Origin: Nitrospira sp.
Lineage (GTDB): Bacteria; Nitrospirota; Nitrospiria; Nitrospirales; Nitrospiraceae
NCBI GenBank assembly: GCA_020697375.1
Contig: JAJFBJ010000112.1
Coordinates: forward strand, 1-10,123
Length of the DNA: 10,123 nucleotides
Direction: 5' to 3'
Below the pieces are notes generated by a model. The model ran no database searches. It worked only from the letters and a program-made list of their open reading frames with translations, and was not told the DNA's origin. The position numbers and the translations under genes were made by a program. Of the stretch, positions 1 to 8,695 are shown in pieces (position 1 is the stretch's first letter; each line of letters starts with the position of its first letter).

Positions 1-1905
1 GCCGCCCTGACGCGGGTTGGCATAGGCCGACAATTCGGTTTTCTTGATGACGCCGAGTTTGGTCGCCATGATGATATAGCGATCCTCACGATAGTCTTTG
101 ACCGGCAGGGAAGCCGTGACTTTCTCATCCTTCGAGAGGACCAGGAGATTCACGAGCGCCTTGCCCTTCGCCGCTCGGCTCGCTTCAGGAATTTCGTGCA
201 CCTTGAGCCAATAGACCTTGCCGGCGTCCGTAAAGAAGAGGAGCGAGTCGTGGGTCGATGCCGTGAAGAGAGTTTCGACGAAATCCTCCTCCTTGATACC
301 CATCGCAATTTTGCCCTTGCCGCCGCGCCGCTGCGCCCGATAGAGCGTGACCGCATTCCGCTTGATATAGCCCGTGTGGGAAATCGTGACCACTACTTCT
401 TCTTCGGCGATCAAATCTTCAAGCGTCAGCTCGGCTTCTTCCTTGACGATCTTCGTCCGTCGCTCGTCCTGATACTTGTCTTTGATCTCCATCAGTTCGT
501 CATGGATGATCTTGCGTACCAGCGCCTCGCTCCCGAGGATCGACCGAAGATATTCGATGGTCTTCAGCAACTCGCGATACTCTTCCACCAGCTTGTTGCG
601 CTCCAGTTGGGTGAGCCGCTGCAGCCGCATATCGAGGATGGCGTTCGCTTGAAGCTCCGACAGCTGGAATTCCTGCATCAACCCCGCGCGCGCCACGTCG
701 GGCGACTGCGAGCGGCGGATCAGTGCGATGACGGCATCCAGATTATCCAGCGCGATCTTGAGCCCTTCAAGAATATGGGCCCGCTCTTCCGCCTTTCGCA
801 GTTCGTAGGACGTGCGGCGCACGACGACTTCGCGCCGATGCTCGACAAATGCGGCGAGAATCCGTTTGAGGCTCAACACTTCCGGCCGATTATTGACGAG
901 CGCCAGCATATTGACACCGAACGTGGTCTGCAACTGACTGTGCTTGTACAGATTGTTCAGCACGACGAGCGGAATCTCGTTCCGTTTCAACTCGATCACG
1001 ACACGGACACCTTCGCGGTCGGACTCGTCGCGGATGTCTGAAATACCCGAGACCCGGTCTTCCTGCGCCAGATCGGCGATCTTCTCGATCAGCTTGGCCT
1101 TGTTCACCTGGTAGGGAATTTCAGTGACGATGAGCCGTTCCCGGTCGGTGCGTTCGTCCGTCTCGATGGCGACCTTGGCGCGAACCGTCAAGAGCCCTCG
1201 CCCCGTCTCATAGGCGTCCTTGATCCCGGTGGTTCCGTAGATGAAGCCGGCGGTCGGGAAGTCGGGACCGGGAATCTTCTTCATCAACTGTGCGATCGTG
1301 ACCTCGGGATTGTCCAGCAACAACAGTAGTCCGTCGATGACTTCACCCAGGTTATGCGTGGGAATGTTCGTGGCGTATCCGACCGCGATGCCGCCCGCGC
1401 CGTTGATCAGGAGATTAGGTACCTTCGAAGGCAGGACGAGCGGTTCGACCCGGGACTCATCGTAATTGGGTCCGAAGTCGACCGTCTCTTTGTCGATATC
1501 CGCCAGCAACTCTTCGGCCAGCTTGGTCAGGCGGGCTTCGGTGTACCGCATGGCCGCGGCGGCGTCGCCGTCCATCGAGCCGTAATTGCCCTGGCCGTCG
1601 ACCAGCATGTAGCGCATATTGAAATTCTGCGCCATCCGGACGAGCGTATCGTAGATCGCGCTATCTCCATGGGGATGGTAATTACCCATGATTTCGCCCA
1701 CGATCTTGGCCGACTTCCGGTACGACCGGTTCGCGGCAAGCCCCATCTCGTTCATGCCGTGCAAAATACGCCGGTGGACAGGCTTGAGCCCGTCCCGCAC
1801 ATCGGGCAGCGCGCGGCCGACGATCACGCTCATGGCATAGTCGAGATACGACGAGCGCATCTCGTCTTCGATCGCAATTTGTCCTAGGCGTTCATCTGGC
1901 GGCAT
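1..1905 (-). CDS. gyrA: DNA gyrase subunit A, C-terminus cut off by the window edge
   Basis: GyrA is the DNA-breaking and DNA-wrapping subunit of gyrase; with GyrB it forms the A2B2 enzyme that introduces negative supercoils using ATP. Reading down from ATG at 1905 gives 635 uninterrupted codons to base 1, of roughly 820-850 expected. The breakage-reunion domain comes first. HPHGDSAIYDT lies at residues 77-87 and the catalytic Tyr is Y121 in RYTEAR. The quinolone-region residues Ser82 and Asp86 are the wild-type, drug-sensitive forms. The GyrA box QRRGGKG at 525-531 identifies gyrase rather than topoisomerase IV ParC and opens the DNA-wrapping beta-pinwheel, which is only partly present. The start is supported by GGAGGG at 1909-1914, 3 bases upstream. 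gyrB lies upstream on the same strand, separated by a 120-bp inverted-repeat element. Identity is very secure. Confidence 0.98.
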   Translation of the reverse strand, partial: MPPDERLGQIAIEDEMRSSYLDYAMSVIVGRALPDVRDGLKPVHRRILHGMNEMGLAANRSYRKSAKIVGEIMGNYHPHGDSAIYDTLVRMAQNFNMRYMLVDGQGNYGSMDGDAAAAMRYTEARLTKLAEELLADIDKETVDFGPNYDESRVEPLVLPSKVPNLLINGAGGIAVGYATNIPTHNLGEVIDGLLLLLDNPEVTIAQLMKKIPGPDFPTAGFIYGTTGIKDAYETGRGLLTVRAKVAIETDERTDRERLIVTEIPYQVNKAKLIEKIADLAQEDRVSGISDIRDESDREGVRVVIELKRNEIPLVVLNNLYKHSQLQTTFGVNMLALVNNRPEVLSLKRILAAFVEHRREVVVRRTSYELRKAEERAHILEGLKIALDNLDAVIALIRRSQSPDVARAGLMQEFQLSELQANAILDMRLQRLTQLERNKLVEEYRELLKTIEYLRSILGSEALVRKIIHDELMEIKDKYQDERRTKIVKEEAELTLEDLIAEEEVVVTISHTGYIKRNAVTLYRAQRRGGKGKIAMGIKEEDFVETLFTASTHDSLLFFTDAGKVYWLKVHEIPEASRAAKGKALVNLLVLSKDEKVTASLPVKDYREDRYIIMATKLGVIKKTELSAYANPRQGG

Positions 1906-1916
1906 CTACCCTCCAC

Positions 1917-2037
1917 GGATGCTGAAAATGGCCTGCAGCTTCGTTCTCGGCTCGAGAAGGTCCTCAACGTACCCCTGAGGGTACGCCTCCGGTCCTCTCT
2001 CGCCTGCGGCCTTGCCGCAGAGCCATTTTGAGCATCC
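1917..2037. repeat. Inverted-repeat element, copy 1 (gyrB-gyrA gap)
   Basis: This 121-bp element has near-perfect 16-base ends: GGATGCTGAAAATGGC at 1917-1932 and its reverse complement at 2022-2037 match at 15 of 16 positions. Inside are three further perfect hairpins: TTCTCG/CGAGAA at 1944-1958, CGTACCC/GGGTACG at 1968-1985, and CTGCGGC/GCCGCAG at 2004-2020. It could fold as a four-stem, cloverleaf-like structure in RNA or single-stranded DNA. A clearly related copy lies at 4571-4689 in the same orientation. There is no coding potential and no U-tract after the outer stem on the minus strand, so it is not a classical terminator. It looks like a dispersed palindromic (REP/MITE-like) intergenic repeat; that class is inferred. 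Confidence 0.85.
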
Positions 2038-2049
2038 TACGATTTCACA

Positions 2050-2061
2050 GAAACTAGTTTC
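2050..2061. repeat. 12-bp perfect palindrome after gyrB
   Basis: GAAACTAGTTTC is a perfect palindrome 21 bp beyond the gyrB stop codon, between the stop and the inverted-repeat element. It could form only a short stem and has no following U-run. It may be chance; no function is assigned. Confidence 0.3.
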
Positions 2062-2082
2062 CGACTGCTAGAGCAAGGATCA

Positions 2083-4557
<2,475 letters not shown>

Positions 4558-4570
4558 TCAACTCCTAGCA

Positions 4571-4689
4571 GGTTGTTGAAAATGTCCGCCGGCGGGGTTC
4601 TCGCATCGTGCAGGTTCTCAACGTACCGGGAGGATACGCCTTGGCCCTGCGCTCACTGCGGCCTTGCCGGGCGGCCATTTTGAGCAACC
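4571..4689. repeat. Inverted-repeat element, copy 2 (dnaN-gyrB gap)
   Basis: This 119-bp element has inverted ends of 20 bases, 4571-4590 and 4670-4689, matching at 17 of 20 positions. It shares with copy 1 (1917-2037), in the same order and orientation, the blocks GTTCTCG, TCTCAACGTACC (one base different from copy 1), TACGCCT, CTGCGGCCTTGCCG and GCCATTTTGAGCA. The central hairpin is kept with a one-base bulge (CGTACC/GGATACG), and the CGGC-CTT-GCCG stem is shortened to 4 bp. Its gyrB-side end lies 4 bp from the gyrB ribosome-binding site, so it would be in the mRNA just before gyrB if dnaN and gyrB are co-transcribed. Confidence 0.83.
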
Positions 4690-4710
4690 CGTGAAAAGGC
4701 ATTCTTGTTG

Positions 4711-5841
4711 CTAAATCTTGATCGGCATCACGACACATTTGAATCCGGGACTTTCGGCTTCCTGAATCAGACAGGGACTCAAGGCCGAGTCCATTTGTAA
4801 CGAGATCGATTCTCCATCCATGACGCTGAGGGCATCCAACAGGTACCGGGCATTGAACCCGGTGTTCAGCGCCTCGCCCTCATAACGAGCCGCCAGTTCT
4901 TCGGTGGCTTCCCCGTAATCCGGGCTGCTCGAAAACAGGGTCATACCGCCGGACGTGAACGATACTTTCACGGCATGGGCCTTGTCTTTCGACAGGACCG
5001 AGACCCGTCGCAAGGCGCCTTCCAGAAGGCCTCGATCGACCGCGATGCGTTTGCCGCTCTCCTTCGGCACCACCTGCTGATAATTCGGATAGTTCCCTTC
5101 CATCAGGCGGGAGGTCAGGAGCAGGCCGCTCTTGCGGAAAATCATGAGGTTTTTGGTAAACCCGATCATCGGCTCGGCATCGCCTCCCTCTTCGAGCAGC
5201 CTCCGCATTTCATGCGCCGCCTTCTTGGGGATGATCGCTTTGATGTCCTGCGCCGCTTGCTTGGATCCGGGCGTTCCGACTTCGCGTTCCGCCACGGCCA
5301 AGCGATGGCCGTCCGTCCCGACCAGGCGGAGCAGAGTGGTCTTGTTGTCCGTCGTCGTCAACGTGACCAGCAGGCCGTTCAAAATATACCGGGCGTCATT
5401 GTCGCCCGCGGCAAAGAGGGTTCTGCGGATCAGCTCCAACAAACCTGCCCCCGTCAGCGGGATCAGCCCTTCACGCTCGATGGAGGGAAGCGCGGGATAG
5501 TCGCTGCTGGGAAGACCGACTACCTTGAATTGACTCTTCCCGGCCTGAATGGTCGTCCAGTTGTTGTCGCTGGATGTCAGCTCGATATCGCCGTTCGGCA
5601 GTTCCTTGATGATCTCATACAACTTACGCGCCGAAATCGTCACACCTCCGGCCTCGAGAACCGTCGCCTTGTAGAGGCCCCGCATTCCGATCTCCAGATC
5701 GGTTGCGACGATTTCAGCCCCGTCCTGCTTGGCTTCCAACAGGATATTCGAGAGGATCGGCATGGTATTCCGTTTTTCCACGACGCCCTGCACCCGCTGC
5801 AGGCCCATCAACAGTTCCTCTCGTCCGATGCGTAGCTTCAT
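4711..5841 (-). CDS. dnaN: DNA polymerase III beta subunit (sliding clamp)
   Basis: DnaN forms the ring-shaped dimer that encircles DNA and tethers polymerase III and other clamp-binding proteins. The 376-residue length is normal for a three-domain bacterial clamp. Family landmarks are MPILSNILLEA at 27-37, LPSSDYPALP near 110-119, ARYILNGLLV at 150-159, GTDGHRLAV at 175-183, MEGNYPNYQQVVP at 247-259 and the C-terminal VVMPIKI, which corresponds to the usual VMPM/I-R-L ending near the hydrophobic peptide-binding cleft. The start is ATG at 5841 with GAGGGAG at 5849-5855, 7 bases upstream. The gene starts 23 bp after the dnaA stop, so dnaA and dnaN are probably co-transcribed, as in many bacteria. 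Confidence 0.97.
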   Translation of the reverse strand: MKLRIGREELLMGLQRVQGVVEKRNTMPILSNILLEAKQDGAEIVATDLEIGMRGLYKATVLEAGGVTISARKLYEIIKELPNGDIELTSSDNNWTTIQAGKSQFKVVGLPSSDYPALPSIEREGLIPLTGAGLLELIRRTLFAAGDNDARYILNGLLVTLTTTDNKTTLLRLVGTDGHRLAVAEREVGTPGSKQAAQDIKAIIPKKAAHEMRRLLEEGGDAEPMIGFTKNLMIFRKSGLLLTSRLMEGNYPNYQQVVPKESGKRIAVDRGLLEGALRRVSVLSKDKAHAVKVSFTSGGMTLFSSSPDYGEATEELAARYEGEALNTGFNARYLLDALSVMDGESISLQMDSALSPCLIQEAESPGFKCVVMPIKI

Positions 5842-5864
5842 GGTCGGTCTCCCTCGGAGGACAG

Positions 5865-7205
<1,341 letters not shown>

Positions 7206-7240
7206 ATTTATATTTCAATCACTTATGAATGTTCACAGGT

Positions 7241-7249
7241 TTATGCACA
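7241..7249 (+). promoter_or_regulatory. DnaA box, exact consensus
   Basis: TTATGCACA fits TTATNCACA exactly and lies 36 bp upstream of the dnaA start codon. It forms an inverted pair with the next box, two bases away. Confidence 0.8.
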
Positions 7250-7251
7250 GC

Positions 7252-7260
7252 TGTGGATAC
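7252..7260 (-). promoter_or_regulatory. DnaA box, one mismatch
   Basis: Read on the minus strand the site is GTATCCACA, differing from TTATCCACA only at the first base. With 7241-7249 it makes the near-palindrome TTATGCACAGCTGTGGATAC. Confidence 0.7.
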
Positions 7261-7315
7261 TACTCATGGAGCTAGGGTTTTCCCTGTGAATCGGTAGGAA
7301 CTCGCGCTTGGTTCT

Positions 7316-7324
7316 TGTGGACAA
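7316..7324 (-). promoter_or_regulatory. DnaA box, one mismatch
   Basis: The minus strand reads TTGTCCACA, one base off TTATCCACA. The identical nonamer recurs at 8587-8595. Confidence 0.6.
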
Positions 7325-7395
7325 CGACCATCACAGCGCCCATCGATCAGGTCCATGCACAGATGGCCCCACCTTATCCCGGAAAGCACCCAGCC

Positions 7396-7404
7396 TTATA
7401 CACC
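7396..7404 (+). promoter_or_regulatory. DnaA-box-like site, one mismatch
   Basis: TTATACACC matches TTATNCACA except at the last base. It lies in the middle of the origin region. Confidence 0.5.
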
Positions 7405-7461
7405 ATCTCATCAACATGGGCCAGGATCTTCGATCGTCAACAGCCATGGCCACCTTCCTCT

Positions 7462-7470
7462 CCATCCACA
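7462..7470 (+). promoter_or_regulatory. DnaA-box-like site before the trio tract
   Basis: CCATCCACA differs from TTATCCACA at the first two bases only. It has the orientation expected of the box that guides DnaA onto a downstream trio element, which would begin 13 bases further at 7484. CCATGCACA at 7353-7361 has the same two mismatches. Confidence 0.45.
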
Positions 7471-7483
7471 GAACCCACATGGC

Positions 7484-7522
7484 CTACTCCTACTCCGGCG
7501 ACTCCTACTCTTCTCTTTACTT
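7484..7522 (+). other. Candidate DnaA-trio (origin unwinding) tract
   Basis: From 7484 the plus strand reads in triplets CTA CTC CTA CTC, then CGG CGA, then CTC CTA CTC TTC, ending in TCT TTA CTT. The complementary strand read 3' to 5' has A in the middle of 10 of 13 triplets, mostly GAT or GAG. This resembles the repeated 3'-GAT-type DnaA-trio known from Bacillus subtilis, where DnaA assembles on one strand to open the duplex. The decamer ACTCCTACTC occurs twice, 15 bp apart (7486 and 7501). The assignment is inference from pattern and position. Confidence 0.5.
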
Positions 7523-7531
7523 GAAAGAGAA
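7511..7531. other. Perfect hairpin after the dsrH-like gene
   Basis: TTCTCTTT at 7511-7518 and AAAGAGAA at 7524-7531 form a perfect 8-bp stem with a 5-base loop. It begins 18 bp beyond the dsrH-like stop on the transcribed strand. The stem is AT-rich and no U-run follows, so it would be a poor intrinsic terminator. It overlaps the right end of the trio-like tract and could instead be part of the unwinding region. Confidence 0.4.
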
Positions 7532-7549
7532 CTAGGAGAAGAGACCTCA

Positions 7550-7822
7550 TCAAAGAACGATGGTCCTGTCATGTTCTTCAATCAAGGCGATCAGGTCACG
7601 GTAGGAAATGGACTTTCCGGACCGGACCTCTATCGGATCCCCGGTTGCTGGTTGAAGCACATAGACCTGCCCGGGAAAGGACGGCTGCGAAGAGCGCGCC
7701 TCTTCCATGAGAACCAGGGTCAGATTACCGGAAGCCGTTCCGGGGGATGCGGCAGGCAATAAAGACTGTCCCGGATCCTTAATCGGGCGACGAAGCAGGT
7801 AGAGCGTCTTATGATCAGGCAT
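7550..7822 (-). CDS. DsrH/TusB-like small protein
   Basis: A 90-residue product from ATG at 7822; an in-frame TTG at 7831 would give 93, and neither start has a strong ribosome-binding site. The N-terminus (KTLYLLRRPIKD) followed by a hydrophobic strand (NLTLVLMEEA), VYVLQPATGDP and the ending SYRDLIALIEEHDRTIVL resemble the layout of DsrH/TusB, the smallest subunit of the DsrEFH/TusBCD sulfur-relay complex. That family passes persulfide sulfur in sulfur oxidation or tRNA 2-thiouridine synthesis. The product has no cysteine, so it could not itself carry sulfur. It follows two DsrE-fold genes on the same strand, with a 62-bp gap to the one before it, which supports the assignment. It is the last gene before the origin. 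The family call is by pattern only. Confidence 0.65.
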   Translation of the reverse strand: MPDHKTLYLLRRPIKDPGQSLLPAASPGTASGNLTLVLMEEARSSQPSFPGQVYVLQPATGDPIEVRSGKSISYRDLIALIEEHDRTIVL

Positions 7823-7884
7823 GAAATCCAACTTAGCGGCTGTTGAAACAGTGCATGGGCATAAAGCAGTTATTCCGCAGCCTG

Positions 7885-8235
7885 TTAGAAGACAAGAACA
7901 CGGTCGGCCTCTGCGATGGCTCGCTGAGCGGATTCTAACGTACCGACGGTCACTGCGAATCCCTCTTGGAGTTCCGGATCCGGTCCCGCTGGAAGCAACA
8001 GGACAAACGGAATAGCGAGATGCTGGAACGACGGAAGGTACTTCTCGAGAATCTCCACGTCGACGATGTCTTCTGTCTCTTCCCCAAGAAGTTGAACCGC
8101 CTCACCCATGAGTATCACCGTGATGGGATTCTCTCCCGCTGCCAATCCCAAGGCGATCCGTAATGCTTCGACCGGGCGCGGTGAGGCACGAGGATTTTCC
8201 CGTATAACGAGCGCAATGGAAGCAGTCACTGCCAT
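7885..8235 (-). CDS. DsrE/DsrF-like protein (TusC/TusD-type fold)
   Basis: A 116-residue product chosen to start at ATG 8235, 19 bp after the stop of the preceding dsr gene. GAGAAAG lies about 6-12 bases upstream. The frame is open further, to 8373, but that extension overlaps the preceding gene by over 100 bp and encodes Trp/Cys/Ser-rich sequence unlike the family, so it is rejected. The core has a DsrE-type alternating pattern: ASIALVIRENP, a helix EALRIALGLAAG, the strand ITVILMGEAVQLL, the strand PFVLLLPAG and the ending ADRVLVF. There is no cysteine, so a structural or regulatory partner role beside the Cys-containing neighbour is more likely than direct sulfur transfer. DsrF/TusC is the positional counterpart, but sequence alone does not separate E from F here. 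Confidence 0.75.
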   Translation of the reverse strand: MAVTASIALVIRENPRASPRPVEALRIALGLAAGENPITVILMGEAVQLLGEETEDIVDVEILEKYLPSFQHLAIPFVLLLPAGPDPELQEGFAVTVGTLESAQRAIAEADRVLVF

Positions 8236-8254
8236 AACAACTTTCTCGGGACAA

Positions 8255-8575
8255 TCACGTGAAGGCCAGAAACCGGTCGCAACCGTTGATAATATTCGAC
8301 AGCACCACCAGGCCACAGAGAGAAATACGCGAGTCGAGACTGTCGGTTTGAACGTCGTGCTGCTGACAGCCATAGGCGCAGACGAAGAGTTTCATGCCAC
8401 GCCCCACCAGCTCGGTATAACGAGGATCGCGAAGGTTCTTCACTCCTTCGTCGATGACATACAGATACACATCGACGCCTTGTGCAAGCGCTTCCGATGA
8501 GAGCTGCGCCACAGTCTCGACGCTGGGGTGAGAGGGGGCTGTGGATAACAAGATCCCGAACTTCTTGGAAGCCAT
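8255..8575 (-). CDS. DsrE/TusD-like sulfur-relay protein
   Basis: A 106-residue DsrE-fold protein: KKFGILLSTAP as first strand, helix VETVAQLSSEALAQG, strand VDVYLYVIDEGV, then MKLFVCAYGCQQHDV and the closing GCDRFLAF. Cys66 in LFVCAYGC sits where the persulfide-carrying cysteine of TusD/DsrE is found (family knowledge; my alignment is by eye). Cys70, Cys87 and Cys99 are additional. It is first of three small co-directional genes and the only one with cysteines, so it is the likely sulfur carrier of the set. ATG at 8575 has no clear Shine-Dalgarno. Its early codons contain an exact DnaA box. A candidate promoter lies at 8648-8676. No TusA, TusE, MnmA or Dsr reductase gene is visible here, so pathway placement is open. 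Confidence 0.82.
   Translation of the reverse strand: MASKKFGILLSTAPSHPSVETVAQLSSEALAQGVDVYLYVIDEGVKNLRDPRYTELVGRGMKLFVCAYGCQQHDVQTDSLDSRISLCGLVVLSNIINGCDRFLAFT
8540..8548 (-). promoter_or_regulatory. DnaA box, exact consensus, inside a dsrE-like gene
   Basis: The minus strand reads TTATCCACA, the strongest known DnaA box form, within codons 10-13 of the first dsrE-like gene. It is 1.3 kb from the dnaA start. It may be functional or a coding coincidence. Confidence 0.55.
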
Positions 8576-8586
8576 GGGAATAAATC

Positions 8587-8595
8587 TGTGGACAA
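8587..8595 (-). promoter_or_regulatory. DnaA-box-like site, one mismatch
   Basis: The minus strand reads TTGTCCACA, identical to the site at 7316-7324. It lies in the leader of the first dsrE-like gene, 38 bp from the exact box at 8540, beside an AT-rich stretch. Confidence 0.45.
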
Positions 8596-8647
8596 TCTTT
8601 AAGAGTGTTTAAGAATCAATAAGTTATGTCTACCTAATTGAAAGCGG

Positions 8648-8676
8648 AGCGTACGAATTTTTGGCCGGAAAGTCAA
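8648..8676 (-). promoter_or_regulatory. Candidate sigma-70 promoter for the dsr genes
   Basis: On the minus strand TTGACT (8676-8671) is separated by 17 bases from TACGCT (8653-8648). The -35 is strong and the -10 is weak (3 of 6). It would start transcription roughly 65 bases upstream of the first dsrE-like gene, inside the 120-bp gap after hisS. The dsr genes might also be read through from hisS, since no clear terminator separates them. Confidence 0.4.
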
Positions 8677-8695
8677 CTACAAAAAAGGGCATGAA

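Larger units (their letters stand above)
7206..7549. other. Probable chromosomal replication origin (oriC)
   Basis: This 344-bp stretch has no convincing gene and lies between dnaA and the dsrH-like gene. By eye it holds one exact DnaA box (TTATNCACA), three sites with one mismatch and several with two, on both strands. An AT-rich stretch (about 7203-7232) adjoins the dnaA start. A pyrimidine-rich tract of CTA/CTC triplets (7484-7522) follows a DnaA-box-like site at the other end and resembles a DnaA-trio element. Position beside dnaA, box clustering and a candidate unwinding element together make oriC the best reading. Several short open frames cross it on the plus strand but lack ribosome-binding sites and protein character. 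Confidence 0.85.

Noticed and set aside
196..1041. Long plus-strand open frame inside gyrA
   Set aside because: It is antisense to well-conserved gyrA codons and has no family resemblance; GC-rich genes commonly give such antisense frames.
1917..2037. Intrinsic terminator between gyrB and gyrA
   Set aside because: Strong stems are present but no U-tract follows on the transcribed strand, and a related element lies before gyrB; a repeat family explains it better.
7274..7285. AGGG-TTTT-CCCT short inverted repeat in the origin
   Set aside because: Only a 4-bp stem; too short to separate from chance.
7308..7762. Overlapping open frames on the plus strand across the origin
   Set aside because: Several frames are open at once, none has a ribosome-binding site or recognisable protein character, and they coincide with the DnaA-box cluster and the end of the dsrH-like gene.
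7836..7884. Possible degenerate third copy of the inverted-repeat element between the second and third dsr genes
   Set aside because: It has GGCTGTTGAAA-like and CAGCC-like ends, but only about 5 bp pair and none of the internal conserved blocks is present.
8236..8373. N-terminal extension of the second dsr-like gene
   Set aside because: It would overlap the first dsrE-like gene by about 120 bp; the extra residues look unlike a DsrE fold, while ATG 8235 aligns with the expected first strand.
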